Counted from the first letter of the stretch, positions 43,421 through 52,615 are shown. The stretch: 64,000 bases of DNA from Rhodococcus sp. 14-1411-2a (GCF_002259485.1 NZ_NPGA01000009.1:310001-374000), one strand, 5' to 3'. Notes: generated by a model from the sequence alone, not told the origin. Program-made: numbers and translations.

Positions 43421-43579
43421 GTGCTCACCTACAGTTTCAACCTCGACTATCGGGGGGTGTGTCCCATCTGCGACCAGGTCACGTTGGGCGAGAACGTCGT
43501 CGATTCACCGCTGGTGGGACCGGCCAACAGCCGCATCTACGCCTCGTGTGAAGCGTGCGGATGGGAAGGACCGGGATGA
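43421..43579 (+). CDS. Small zinc-ribbon protein
   Basis: A 52-residue frame from a GTG at 43421, ten bases after AGGA. It has two cysteine pairs, CPIC near residue 14-17 and CEAC near 44-47 followed by GWEG, spaced as in a zinc ribbon, and a beta-rich middle (VTLGENVVDSPLVGP). The cysteine spacing and clean end near the next gene argue for a real protein. It could bind nucleic acid or a partner protein; no family was recognised. Confidence 0.5.
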   Translation: MLTYSFNLDYRGVCPICDQVTLGENVVDSPLVGPANSRIYASCEACGWEGPG

Positions 43580-43583
43580 CGGC

Positions 43584-44390
43584 TCAGCCGATCACCGGCA
43601 GGCGATCCTTCGTCAATTCTTCGAGTTCAGCCTGCATCGCAGAGTGAACGCGATGTGCGAAGTCCTCTGCGGACTCGTCGGGCTCGGGACGCATCGGCGC
43701 GAGAACCGACGTCTGCAGCTTCGTCGGTAGCGGGAGATACGGAAGCAACCCGACTACCCCGAAATTCACGCCCCAGGGAATGGATACCGACAGCGGCAGC
43801 GTCTTGACGCGAAATGCCGTCTTGTTCAATCGGAGCGCCTTGGCGATGCGACGACCACTGCTGAGGACGAGGAGTGACTCACCCGCGCCCGCGGTCACGA
43901 CCGGAACTATCGGCACCCCGGCTTCCATCGCGAGACGCGCGTAACCACTGCGTCCGGCGAAGACGATTTCGTTTCGGTGCCGCCACGACTTCAGTGCATC
44001 GAGGTCGCCGCCGGGAAAGACCAGAACATTGTGTCCCTGCTCGAATGCGTCGAGAGCGTTCTCTCGCGCGGCCGGCCGCGCGCCGAACGGCTCGAGCAAT
44101 TTCCCGGCACGCAGTGTCCACGCGATCTGGTGCGTCAACGCGATGATCTCCCTGGACAGGTTCAGATCGTCGTACGCAGCCGAGAACGCGAAGACGTTCA
44201 GATCGATCACTCCGCCGAATCCGTGATTGCACACGAACAGCACGGGCTCGTCGGGAACCGGTTGCGCCACGGACACTTCGAGGCGGTTGTACAGACGGAC
44301 CGCATTGATGCCCATGGCCCGAATCGCGCGAGGTACTTTGTGCATGCGCGCACTGTATCGGGGACCGCCCGCATCCGTATCGGGATCCAT
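43584..44390 (-). CDS. Lysophospholipid/DGAT2-like acyltransferase
   Basis: The ATG at 44390 forms a TGATG junction with the hydrolase stop; the ATG at 44345 is an alternative. The 268-residue protein has the acyltransferase landmarks in order: NHGFGGVIDLN (block I, with a longer His-Asp spacing than HxxxxD), FPGGDLDALKSW (block III, GG in place of EG) and GVPIVPVVTAGAGES. These changes resemble DGAT2-like actinobacterial acyltransferases. It probably moves an acyl chain from acyl-CoA to a glycerolipid or related alcohol. It ends the minus-strand catabolic operon, which is an odd setting. Confidence 0.7.
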   Translation of the reverse strand: MDPDTDAGGPRYSARMHKVPRAIRAMGINAVRLYNRLEVSVAQPVPDEPVLFVCNHGFGGVIDLNVFAFSAAYDDLNLSREIIALTHQIAWTLRAGKLLEPFGARPAARENALDAFEQGHNVLVFPGGDLDALKSWRHRNEIVFAGRSGYARLAMEAGVPIVPVVTAGAGESLLVLSSGRRIAKALRLNKTAFRVKTLPLSVSIPWGVNFGVVGLLPYLPLPTKLQTSVLAPMRPEPDESAEDFAHRVHSAMQAELEELTKDRLPVIG

Positions 44391-45298
44391 CACGTCCGGT
44401 CGTTCAGAAATCGCTCGAGTTCTTCGAGGAACCGGTCGGGCATCTCGATGTGGGGCCAGTGACCTGTTCCCTCGATATCGACCGACGAGGCAGCGGGAAC
44501 CGCCTTCAGGAACCGCTCGACGTCGGACAGCGGAGACAGGGGGTCTCCCGGTCCCCTGATGATCCGCGTCGGACACGTGATGCGGTGCAGATCGGCGCTG
44601 GGATCGCTCGCGACAGTCGACAGCAGGGAAGGGAACGACCCGGTTGCGCCCAGTTTGGCCATGACCTGTTCCATCACCTGCGGATCCAGCTGTCGCGGTG
44701 CCTCCACGAACGGCCCGAGCACCAAAGACAGCGCAGTGGGCGAATGTGCAACTCTGCGGGCAAGGCGTGCAGGAAGCGGCATACCGATCGTGACCAGCTC
44801 CATCAGAAGCGTTGCCACCGAGCGTGGTTGGTTGCGAAAGGTCTTGACCGGGCTTCTCGCCAGGCCGGTGAGCGACAGAATGGGTCCACCGGTGATGACG
44901 AGTCGCTCGACCAGATCGGGGCGCTCGATCGCCAGGCGGGTGGCCACGATGGAGCCCATCGAATGCCCGACGACGGTCGCTCTCGGTACCTCGAGCGCAT
45001 CGCACACCGCCGCCACCGCACGCGCCATGCCCTCGAAACTGACACCGGCACGCGAGAATTGCGAGTCACCGAACCCCGGAAGATCGACTGCGATCGCCCG
45101 ATGCGTCCGCGCCACCTCCGGCAGGATCTCGACGAACCAACGCCAACTCGCCGCGATCCCGTGGAGGAATATCACCACCTCGTCGCTGCCGCTCGGATTC
45201 AGATCGACCAAGCGGATTCGTTTGCCCTCCAAGAGAATGTCCCGTGTCGCGCCCTTCCAATCGATGCTCTGCCAACGTACCCGGTCGGGATGGGGCAT
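44390..45298 (-). CDS. Alpha/beta hydrolase of the catabolic operon
   Basis: A 302-residue cytoplasmic hydrolase with the oxyanion segment FLHGIAASWRWF, the nucleophile in VVGHSMGSIVA (Ser about 119), and C-terminal Asp and His in RGPGDPLSP and GTGHWPHIE. The fold and context suit a C-C bond hydrolase acting on a ring-cleavage product, as in meta-cleavage pathways, or an esterase. It lies 36 bases after the FAD monooxygenase and shares a junction with the acyltransferase. Confidence 0.85.
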   Translation of the reverse strand: MPHPDRVRWQSIDWKGATRDILLEGKRIRLVDLNPSGSDEVVIFLHGIAASWRWFVEILPEVARTHRAIAVDLPGFGDSQFSRAGVSFEGMARAVAAVCDALEVPRATVVGHSMGSIVATRLAIERPDLVERLVITGGPILSLTGLARSPVKTFRNQPRSVATLLMELVTIGMPLPARLARRVAHSPTALSLVLGPFVEAPRQLDPQVMEQVMAKLGATGSFPSLLSTVASDPSADLHRITCPTRIIRGPGDPLSPLSDVERFLKAVPAASSVDIEGTGHWPHIEMPDRFLEELERFLNDRT

Positions 45299-45334
45299 TG
45301 TCTCTCCATCTCTCGTGTGACGCTGCGCAGACAG

Positions 45335-47128
45335 TCAGATCCGGGACCGAGCGACGTCGTACACGCTGCGCCACCGTGTCTCGAGGAAATCGGCCAGCGC
45401 CGTTCCGGCCTCGCTGGCCGAACCTGTCGTACGCCAGGCAACATGTCCGTCGGGTCGCACCAGTACCGCCCCGGAATTACCTACCTCGTACAGGTCGATC
45501 AACCGGTCACGATCGTTGCCCGACGGCGCGTCGGCTGCAACCATGACCACCCCTGGGCCGCCTGCGTCGAGCTCGGACACCACCGGATCCCACTCGCGGC
45601 CGGCAAATGTCAGCAGCGTCAACTTGTTTCGATCCAGAGTGTCGTGCGCATCCACCGAGGTGCCGTTCACCGACAGGACCGCGTGCGGAAGGCGGGCACC
45701 GGGGTACGTGGTGGGCAGGTAGTCCACCACGTCTTCGGCAGGCTTGGCCGCAGGATCCTGCGCGATCAACGAACTGGCGTACAGATAGCCGAACTGCAGG
45801 CCGATCGAGACGAAATGCTCCACCTGATCCGGAATCGCGTCGGCGATCTCGCGGCGAAGCCGAGCCGAACCGGGCGCGCCGGGGTTCACCTTCTGCGAGC
45901 GCGCCATCTGCCGCCGTGTCGCCCCCGCCGCCAGTGGCGCGATCAACTTTCCTGGAATCTTGTTCAGCGGTGGACGTCCCATCACCTGTGTCGCCTTTGC
46001 CAACATCTTGTTGGTGATGCCCACTCTCTTGCCGATGTCGTCCATCCGGAAATGGTTCGCCACACTCTGCTCGGCGAACTTCTCCACCACCGGGCGGCGT
46101 TCCGTCTCGTAGGTGTCCAACAGTGAATCGGAGGCGTCGCCCGACAGCACCGCGTCGAGCTTCCATGCCAGATTGTGGGCGTCCTGAACACCCGAGTTCA
46201 GGCCGAAACCGCCGGTGTGCGGAAACCGGTGCGCTGCATCGCCGAGCAGGAGCAACCGGCCTTGTCGAAACGCATCGGCGGTCTGCGAGGTCATCACCCA
46301 GGTTCCGGTCGATTCCAGATCGAACTCGGGATCGCCCAACACCTTCGGCAGTGTGCGCAACCAGAACGCTCGACTGTCCTTGGCGATCTCCTGCTCGGGG
46401 TGCAGGTAGGCGGTCATCAGAATGTATCGATGGTCGGCGTGCGCGATCATCACGCCGCACAGCTCGGGCGTGTAGATCCAACTGAGCAGCGGCCGAGCAT
46501 CGTCGGGGAAGAGCGTCTTCGAGGTGAAGAAAGCGCTACCCATGTTTGCCAGCACCGGTCCGGTCAGGCCCACCCCGGTACCGTCCCGAGTCGCACTGTT
46601 GGCACCGTCGCACGCGAGCACGTACTGGGCCTCGATATCGGTGATGCCACTCGCGCAACGCCCACGCACACGAGCGCTGGACGAGTCGGATTCGACGGAC
46701 TCGACAGCGCAACCGCGCCTGAACTCGACCAACGGTTCGGCGTCGAGCGCATCCCACAGGGCAGGCATCAGCAGATGCTGACCGATGTGCGAGACCAGGA
46801 ACGGGCTCTGGCTCTCGACGATGGCCTTACGCTCGGGGTCCGAGAGCAGGTCGATCGAACCGATAGCCTCGTCCGCGAGATCGCCGTACCAGCTGATGAG
46901 ATTGACCGTCTCGTGCGGTGGCGACATCGCAGCGATGGAGCGGGCCAGTTCCGGGCTGTACTCGTTCCAGATCTCGAGGGTACGAGCATTGATCACATGT
47001 GCGGCAGGGTGGAACAGCGGCGCACCTCGTCGCTCGAGCACGACGCTGCGAATCCCTCTACGTGCCAACAGCAATGCGGCGGTACAGCCGGCCGGTCCCG
47101 CCCCGACCACGACGATCGGCGCAGTCAT
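45335..47128 (-). CDS. FAD-dependent aromatic-ring monooxygenase (PheA/MhpA type)
   Basis: The ATG at 47128 overlaps the FAH gene stop (ATGA). The 597-residue protein has VVVGAGPAGCTAALLLARRG at the start, the DG motif in LACDGANSATRDG, and the GD motif in LLLGDAAHRFPHTGGFGLN, defining a class A flavoprotein hydroxylase. The C-terminal 200 residues form the thioredoxin-like domain found in phenol hydroxylase and MhpA. It should hydroxylate an aromatic ring ahead of cleavage. The substrate cannot be told. Confidence 0.88.
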   Translation of the reverse strand: MTAPIVVVGAGPAGCTAALLLARRGIRSVVLERRGAPLFHPAAHVINARTLEIWNEYSPELARSIAAMSPPHETVNLISWYGDLADEAIGSIDLLSDPERKAIVESQSPFLVSHIGQHLLMPALWDALDAEPLVEFRRGCAVESVESDSSSARVRGRCASGITDIEAQYVLACDGANSATRDGTGVGLTGPVLANMGSAFFTSKTLFPDDARPLLSWIYTPELCGVMIAHADHRYILMTAYLHPEQEIAKDSRAFWLRTLPKVLGDPEFDLESTGTWVMTSQTADAFRQGRLLLLGDAAHRFPHTGGFGLNSGVQDAHNLAWKLDAVLSGDASDSLLDTYETERRPVVEKFAEQSVANHFRMDDIGKRVGITNKMLAKATQVMGRPPLNKIPGKLIAPLAAGATRRQMARSQKVNPGAPGSARLRREIADAIPDQVEHFVSIGLQFGYLYASSLIAQDPAAKPAEDVVDYLPTTYPGARLPHAVLSVNGTSVDAHDTLDRNKLTLLTFAGREWDPVVSELDAGGPGVVMVAADAPSGNDRDRLIDLYEVGNSGAVLVRPDGHVAWRTTGSASEAGTALADFLETRWRSVYDVARSRI

Positions 47129-48051
47129 CGGACCACCGTCTCCTGAGTTCCCAGATCGATGGTCCCGTCGGTGGTCTTGATACCGGCGGTGATCACGTCG
47201 TCCACCGAGAGATACTTCGGATTCTTCGCCTGCCGGGCGAAGAAGAACTTCCACTTCAGAGCCGGTGGAATCAGCTCACCGATCTTCTGCACGATCCTCG
47301 GTGGCGCGGAAATGGCTGTCCCGATGGGAGTTCCGGTGAGGAGGACGTCACCGGCGGTCATGTTCTGAAAACGGGCCAACCTGGTGAGCGCCTCGGCCGG
47401 CGGAGTGATGAGGTCGTTGCCGATCGTCTGGTCCTGGCGGGTCTCGCCGTTGACGGCCAGCGTCATGTGCAACTCGGGGATGCGGCGAAGCTCGTCGTTG
47501 TCGAGCAACACCAACCTCGGGCCGAGCGGGGTGAACGTGGGGTACGACTTGCTCTCGTAGACCTGGACTTTCGTCAGCTGGATCTCACGAGCGGATACAT
47601 CGTTGGCCACGACCACACCGGCCACGTAGTCCGAAAGGTTGTCGTCGGTGACCGTCGTACCGATCGGGATCTCGGCACCGACGACGATTCCGAGTTCGAT
47701 CTCGTAATCCAGCAGCGCTACCTCGGCCGGTTGGCGAATGGGATCGAACGGGCCGGAGACCGACGCCGAGGACTTACGAAAGAATGTCGGCTGCAACGTG
47801 TTCGGGTCGGAGCCGGCATCGATCGCGTGGGATCGATAGTTGAGCAGCTGCGCCACCACCCGGCACGGCGTGGTGATCGGAGAGACGAGCTCGAGCTCGC
47901 CGACACTCGTACCCGCACCCGACGCACCCGTGATGGCACCGCGGTCGGCGAGAAGTTCGCGGGTGGTCTGGGCCTCGGTGTCGATGCGGATTGCACGGTC
48001 GCCGTCGAGACGCCACCAACCGTCGACTGTTCGAACTACGTTGACAGACAT
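47125..48051 (-). CDS. Fumarylacetoacetate hydrolase (FAH) family protein
   Basis: A 308-residue protein with the FAH C-terminal domain: LLDYEIELGIVVG carries the metal-binding acids, YVAGVVVANDVSARE and KSYPTFTPLGP follow, and the domain ends with LLTGTPIGTA. Members hydrolyse or hydrate ring-cleavage products or decarboxylate them using Mg2+. It is the second gene of the operon, between the VOC dioxygenase and the FAD monooxygenase, which fits a lower aromatic pathway step. Confidence 0.88.
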   Translation of the reverse strand: MSVNVVRTVDGWWRLDGDRAIRIDTEAQTTRELLADRGAITGASGAGTSVGELELVSPITTPCRVVAQLLNYRSHAIDAGSDPNTLQPTFFRKSSASVSGPFDPIRQPAEVALLDYEIELGIVVGAEIPIGTTVTDDNLSDYVAGVVVANDVSAREIQLTKVQVYESKSYPTFTPLGPRLVLLDNDELRRIPELHMTLAVNGETRQDQTIGNDLITPPAEALTRLARFQNMTAGDVLLTGTPIGTAISAPPRIVQKIGELIPPALKWKFFFARQAKNPKYLSVDDVITAGIKTTDGTIDLGTQETVVR

Positions 48052-48093
48052 GTGATTCTTCCTCCCCCTCGTTGGATCAGCAGCTTTGTTGTG

Positions 48094-48729
48094 TCACAGA
48101 GTTTTCGGCGTGATGGTCTTCTTGTTCGCGACGACCGGATGCCCGGGCCGAGTTCCGGCCTCGCGTCGGCGAAGCTCCTCGTGGGGCACGCCGTTGCGCA
48201 GCTGACTGAGCAGGTAATCGGGGTCGATGTTGACGCCGATGGGGTTCTTGGCGAACTCCTCGGTGAAGAAGAATTCCGCGGTGTTCTCGGCGTCGAAGTT
48301 CTCGACCTGGAACTCGAGCCGCACCCCGTCGGGATCCTCGTAGTAGAGCGAGATCGTCGGCCCGTGATTGATCGACCAGACGGGGAGGATGTCCATTCGC
48401 TTGAGTCGCACATAGTTCTCCAGCAGCCGCTCGAGGGAGTGGAACGTCAACGCGATGTGGTCGATTCCGTAGGCCTTGCGCCTGAACTTGGCGAACGGGA
48501 ACAGGAACCTGACGGGCTTCGGCACTGCGATGATCGCCAACCGGTGCGACTCGTCGTCCCATGTCAGGAACGTGATTCCCTCGTCCTGATAGACGATCTC
48601 GGCACCGAACACCGCTCCGTACCACCGCACCATCTCCTCGGTGCGAGCGGACTTGACCACCCAGTGGGCGATGAGATCGGGCGCCACCCTCGACGCTTTC
48701 CGACTCCCTGCATCCTGCGTCGTACTCAT
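48094..48729 (-). CDS. VOC-family (extradiol dioxygenase-like) protein
   Basis: The ATG at 48729 follows AAAGG. The 211-residue product has two VOC modules. Candidate metal ligands are His in DLIAHWVVKS, His in GIDHIALTF and Glu in GVRLEFQVEN, the 2-His-1-carboxylate set of type I extradiol dioxygenases. It is the first gene of the operon with FAH, FAD monooxygenase and hydrolase genes, which supports ring cleavage. A glyoxalase-type isomerase is possible but less likely here. Confidence 0.78.
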   Translation of the reverse strand: MSTTQDAGSRKASRVAPDLIAHWVVKSARTEEMVRWYGAVFGAEIVYQDEGITFLTWDDESHRLAIIAVPKPVRFLFPFAKFRRKAYGIDHIALTFHSLERLLENYVRLKRMDILPVWSINHGPTISLYYEDPDGVRLEFQVENFDAENTAEFFFTEEFAKNPIGVNIDPDYLLSQLRNGVPHEELRRREAGTRPGHPVVANKKTITPKTL

Positions 48730-48746
48730 CGAACGACCTTTCTTCG

Positions 48747-48763
48747 GGTCACTTGTTGTGACC
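48747..48763. promoter_or_regulatory. Inverted repeat in the VOC/TetR divergent gap
   Basis: GGTCAC and GTGACC flank five bases (TTGTT). It is 18 bases upstream of the VOC gene start, inside the leader, and differs from the TTGAC-N5-GTCAA site nearby, so it might bind another protein. Confidence 0.4.
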
Positions 48764-48778
48764 GACGCTACGTCCACT

Positions 48779-48793
48779 TTGACTACTGGTCAA
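48779..48793. promoter_or_regulatory. Candidate TetR operator (TTGAC-N5-GTCAA), site 1
   Basis: TTGACTACTGGTCAA is a perfect inverted repeat with a 5-base spacer between the VOC operon and the divergent TetR gene. The same half-sites and spacing occur twice at 53145 and 53162. Confidence 0.7.
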
Positions 48794-48846
48794 GAATTTG
48801 AACGAAGGTCAGGATGGTCTGCGTGTGGTGCGCTAGTGTCGGATCG

Positions 48847-49485
48847 GTGTCGACCAACCCGCCTCCCGGAGCCGAGCGGTCCCACCGTGCCCGCCCTCGG
48901 AAAGACCGTCGCCAAGCCCTGATCGACGCCGCGATCGAGCTACTGGCCGAGGGAAACAGCGCCGATATCAGCGCAGCGGCCATATCGCGTCGCGCAGGAG
49001 TGGCCCACGGGCTGCTGTTCTACTACTTCACCGACAAACAGGGCCTCGTCGCGGCAGCGCTGGCCGACGTCCTGGCGAACCTGGCCGAATTCCAGGAACC
49101 CGAGGCCGGTGAGCAGTCCGTGCGGGCTCGCGTGGAAGGTTTCGTGCGCCGACACATCGAGTTCCTCGAACGCCACCGCGCCCTCTACGTACGGGTGATC
49201 CGTGAGGGAGAACTGGGCGATTCCGTCGTCGAAGACGCCGTCCGGAAGGCCCGCGCGGAGGGCGCTCAGCAGGTCGCGGCCCTCGCCGAGCTCTCGGAAC
49301 CCCTGTCTGCGTTGCAGAGTGCCGCCATCTCCGGGTGGACCGGCTTTCTCGATAGAACGGCCGACGCGTATTTCGACACCGCCGATCTCGAACTCGATGC
49401 GGTGGTCGAATTGATCGTCGACACCTTCGAGGCTGTCGTGGCGGCAACACACTCGCCTCCGGAGACGGGTAATCGGGATCAGTAG
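48847..49485 (+). CDS. TetR-family regulator 1 of the catabolic cluster
   Basis: The GTG at 48847 gives a 212-residue protein. Its HTH reads ISAAAISRRAGVAHGLLFYY with FTDKQGLV after it, nearly the same recognition helix as the TetR at 54510 (VAHGLLFHYF). The helical ligand domain follows. It is divergent from the VOC/FAH/monooxygenase operon with a TTGAC-N5-GTCAA palindrome between, so it probably represses that operon. No strong ribosome binding site is visible; a start a few codons away is possible. Confidence 0.85.
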   Translation: MSTNPPPGAERSHRARPRKDRRQALIDAAIELLAEGNSADISAAAISRRAGVAHGLLFYYFTDKQGLVAAALADVLANLAEFQEPEAGEQSVRARVEGFVRRHIEFLERHRALYVRVIREGELGDSVVEDAVRKARAEGAQQVAALAELSEPLSALQSAAISGWTGFLDRTADAYFDTADLELDAVVELIVDTFEAVVAATHSPPETGNRDQ

Positions 49486-49494
49486 GACCAAGGT

Positions 49495-49514
49495 CGAGCC
49501 CCGCACAGGGCTCG
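49495..49514 (+). terminator. Possible terminator hairpin
   Basis: CGAGCCC and GGGCTCG pair around a six-base loop ten bases after the TetR stop. There is no T run, so termination may be weak. Confidence 0.4.
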
Positions 49515-49743
49515 AATTGAGCAATCTGCACCATTCGAACGGCAACACTTGCGCAGCTGGGTAGACGCCTGGTCCACTGTCCCCCATCGCAGCTCAGTTG
49601 CACTCTCTCGGCGATTCGCGACCCGAACGCCTGCCCGGGCCACCGGACCACACTCGGTCCCGCGTCGTCCGCGTTCTCATTCACCCTCTCGGCCTCGGCC
49701 GGCATCAGGACGTTCTTCACCGTCGACTCAGGAGCCCTCTGTC

Positions 49744-52098
49744 ATGACCAGCATCAGCCCCGCCGACCGCCGTTCGTCTGCCGGTGACGGCGAAGACCTG
49801 CACGACATCGCTCTGCGGGTGCTGTGGTTGTCGACGTCGATGATTCACCATGCCAATCGAATTCGGCCCAACCCGACAGGGTTGAAGGTCGGCGGCCACC
49901 AGGCGTCCTGCGCGTCGATGGTCTCGATCATGACCTCACTGTGGTTCGAGCAGCTGCAGCCCGGCGACCGCGTGTCGGTCAAACCCCACGCCTCGCCGGT
50001 GCTGCACGCGATCAACTACCTTCTGGGCGAGTTGGACGAGAAGTACCTGACGACTCTCCGCTCGTACGGCGGACTGCAGTCCTACCCGTCCCGGGCCAAG
50101 GACCCCGACACCGTCGACTACTCCACCGGATCGGTCGGCATCGGTGCCACGGCCCCGATCTGGGGTGCGATGTCCCGACGCTTCGTCGAGGGTCGGTTCG
50201 GTGCCGATGATTCCGCCCCCAGGACATCGGGATTCAGCGGACGGCAGTACTCACTGGTCGGTGACGCCGAACTCGACGAAGGCGCAGTCTGGGAAGCCGT
50301 CATCGACCCGGGCATCACCGAGCTCGGCGAGATCGTGTGGATCGTCGACCTCAACCGGCAGTCGCTGGACCGAGTGGTCCCCAACATCGCGGCGCGGCGG
50401 CTCGAGAAGATGTTCGACGCTGCCGGCTGGCAGGTCATCACCGTCAAGTTCGGCCGATTGCTCGAAGACCTCTTCGCCAAGCCGGGCGGCGACGCACTCC
50501 GCACCCGAATTCTGGACATGCCGAACCCCGAGTATCAGCGCTTGCTGCGCTGCAGCGCCGACGAGGTGCGCACCCGCCTTCCAGGATCCGGGCCCGACGC
50601 CGCAGCGATCGCCGAACTGATCGCCGATCTCGACGACACACTGCTGACCGAGTCGATTCGCAACCTCGGCGGACACGATCTGGATGCGTTGCGCGAGGCC
50701 TACTCTCGCATCGACGACACCCGGCCCACCGTGATCGTCGCGTACACGGTCAAGGGCTTCGGTCTGCCCACTCAGGGACATCCGCAGAACCACTCCTCAC
50801 TGTTGACCGTCGACGAGTACGCGGAGCTCGCTCGCAGCCTCGACCTGGATCCCGCTGCGCCGTGGGGTCGCTTCGACGAAGACAGCGCAGCCGGGCGACT
50901 GTGCGCTGCCACGGCGGAACGGCTGCGCCGCGAACCGGTTCCGGCGTCGAACCCCCCTGCCGTTCCCACCGACATCGGCCGCACACCGAAGGGCACCGCC
51001 ACCACCCAGGCTGCCCTCGGCCGCACGCTGATAGACCTCACGCGTGAGGCCCCGGAAGCAGCGCAAAGGGTTGTGACAGTGAGCCCCGACGTCAGCTCCA
51101 CCACCAACCTCGGCGGCTGGGTCAACAAAGTCGGTGTGTGGTCCTCCTCCGATCGGCACGACTGGTTCGGTGACGACGCCGAAACGATCATGCACTGGCG
51201 CGAAGGACCGTCCGGTCAGCACGTGGAACTCGGCATCGCCGAGACCAACCTCGTGGGACTGATGGGCGAACTCGGTGCCACGTGGAGCCGATGGGGACAG
51301 CCACTGTTCCCGATCGGCGTCATGTACGACCCGTTCGTCGAACGCGCCCTCGAACCGTGGTCGTACGGCATCTACGCCGGCGGTCAATCGATCCTCGTCG
51401 GTACTCCGTCCGGTGTCACACTGGCTGCGGAAGGTGGTGCGCACCAATCGATCAAGACACCGTCGATCGGTCTCGAACAACCCGGCTGCATCAGCTACGA
51501 ACCCGCATTCGCCATCGACGTCGAATGGACCCTGCTCGCCAGCATCGCGCGGCTGGGCCGGCCCGACGGAACCTCGGCCTACCTACGGTTGTCGACGCGA
51601 CCCGTCGACCAGTCGAAGGCCGACGTCCCCACCGACCCGGCGGCACGAGAACGTCGCCGACGCCAGGTCGTGGCCGGCGGATACCCACTGGTGCGTCGGG
51701 ACGGTGCGACGGTGACCATCGCGGCGATGGGAGCAGTGATCACCGAGGCACTCGAGGCCGCCGAGCGATTGAGCAAGGTCGGCGTGATCGCAGACGTTCT
51801 GTGCATCACCAGTCCCGGCGAGCTCTACCGCGCGCTGCAAGCCAGGCAAGGACGCGGTGTCGGTGAATCGTGGATTCTCGATCAACTCCTGCCCGCCGAT
51901 CGGGCGACGCCCATGGTTACCGTGCTCGACGGCCACCCGCACACTCTGGCGTTCCTCGCCACCGTCAACCGAGTGGCCTCGACATCGTTGGGCGTGAGCA
52001 GCTTCGGGCAGGTCGGATCACTCGACGAGGTGTACAAGCACCACAAGATCGATACCGACTCCATTGTCGGTGCCGCACTCGACGTCACCGATCACTGA
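49744..52098 (+). CDS. AceE-like homodimeric 2-oxoacid dehydrogenase E1 (TPP enzyme)
   Basis: The ATG at 49744 follows AGGAG. The 784-residue protein has AceE landmarks: GGHQASCASM, the thiamine diphosphate motif GDAELDEG followed by WIVDLNRQSLD, TVKGFGLPTQGHPQNHS, and a transketolase-like second half (LGIAETNLVGLMGELG). It is shorter than housekeeping AceE (about 890-930). It would decarboxylate a 2-oxo acid and pass the acyl group to a lipoyl domain. The partner gene downstream has no lipoyl domain, so it may work with the general E2 of the cell or on a special substrate from this pathway. Confidence 0.85.
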   Translation: MTSISPADRRSSAGDGEDLHDIALRVLWLSTSMIHHANRIRPNPTGLKVGGHQASCASMVSIMTSLWFEQLQPGDRVSVKPHASPVLHAINYLLGELDEKYLTTLRSYGGLQSYPSRAKDPDTVDYSTGSVGIGATAPIWGAMSRRFVEGRFGADDSAPRTSGFSGRQYSLVGDAELDEGAVWEAVIDPGITELGEIVWIVDLNRQSLDRVVPNIAARRLEKMFDAAGWQVITVKFGRLLEDLFAKPGGDALRTRILDMPNPEYQRLLRCSADEVRTRLPGSGPDAAAIAELIADLDDTLLTESIRNLGGHDLDALREAYSRIDDTRPTVIVAYTVKGFGLPTQGHPQNHSSLLTVDEYAELARSLDLDPAAPWGRFDEDSAAGRLCAATAERLRREPVPASNPPAVPTDIGRTPKGTATTQAALGRTLIDLTREAPEAAQRVVTVSPDVSSTTNLGGWVNKVGVWSSSDRHDWFGDDAETIMHWREGPSGQHVELGIAETNLVGLMGELGATWSRWGQPLFPIGVMYDPFVERALEPWSYGIYAGGQSILVGTPSGVTLAAEGGAHQSIKTPSIGLEQPGCISYEPAFAIDVEWTLLASIARLGRPDGTSAYLRLSTRPVDQSKADVPTDPAARERRRRQVVAGGYPLVRRDGATVTIAAMGAVITEALEAAERLSKVGVIADVLCITSPGELYRALQARQGRGVGESWILDQLLPADRATPMVTVLDGHPHTLAFLATVNRVASTSLGVSSFGQVGSLDEVYKHHKIDTDSIVGAALDVTDH

Positions 52099-52129
52099 CA
52101 CCCGCCCCATCGAGCACACGAAAGAAGAC

Positions 52130-52615
52130 ATGACAGCGACCGTCACCACCGACACCGTTGCGATGCCCTCGCTCGGTGAGAACGTCACTTCCGCCGATCA
52201 GGAGCCGGAGGTCGCCGCACCCACGGCCGACCGGATCGAGAAGCTGCCCCGAATCAGACGAACCATCGCCACCCGAATGGTTCAATCCCTGCACACGGCA
52301 GCGCAATTGACGACGGTCGTGGAAGCCGAGGTCTCCGCGATTGCTCGGGTCAGGCGCGAGAACAAGGACTCGTTCCTGCACCGAACCGGGAACAAACTGT
52401 CGTATCTGCCGTTCTTCGTCAAAGCTGCGGTGGAGGCGTTGGCGGACAATCCCGTCGTCAATTCCTCGCTCGATGCCGACGTCAGCACCGTTCCGACCGT
52501 GTACCTCTCACTGTCGTACGACCACCGCATCGTCGACGGTGCCGATGCCGCCCGCTACCTCGGTGACGTCAAGCGCAGACTCGAAAGTGGCTACGCCGCA
52601 GAACTTCTCGACTGA
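52130..52615 (+). CDS. Shortened dihydrolipoamide acyltransferase (E2) remnant or mini-protein
   Basis: A 161-residue protein built from pieces of E2. Residues 10-20 (VAMPSLGENVT) match only the first strand of a lipoyl domain; the rest of that domain is gone. Residues 38-115 (LPRIRRTIATRMVQSLHTAA, SYLPFFVKAAVEAL) are the first third of the catalytic domain. It then jumps to the last part with SYDHRIVDGADAARYL (His132, Asp136). About 90 residues of the catalytic core and all lipoylation sites are missing, in frame. It starts 31 bases after E1. It may be decaying or act as a binding partner of E1. Confidence 0.75.
   Translation: MTATVTTDTVAMPSLGENVTSADQEPEVAAPTADRIEKLPRIRRTIATRMVQSLHTAAQLTTVVEAEVSAIARVRRENKDSFLHRTGNKLSYLPFFVKAAVEALADNPVVNSSLDADVSTVPTVYLSLSYDHRIVDGADAARYLGDVKRRLESGYAAELLD

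Noticed and set aside
44450..46126. A 558-codon plus-strand frame opposite the hydrolase and FAD monooxygenase
   Set aside because: Composition typical of antisense sequence (Arg, His, Gln rich) and no start context.
46999..48801. A 600-codon plus-strand frame opposite the FAH and VOC genes
   Set aside because: No domain; both minus-strand genes have strong motifs and coupled starts.
49515..49743. A fifth copy of the dispersed repeat before the E1 gene
   Set aside because: A few short matches (GTCCACT) are present but the ends and core do not align.
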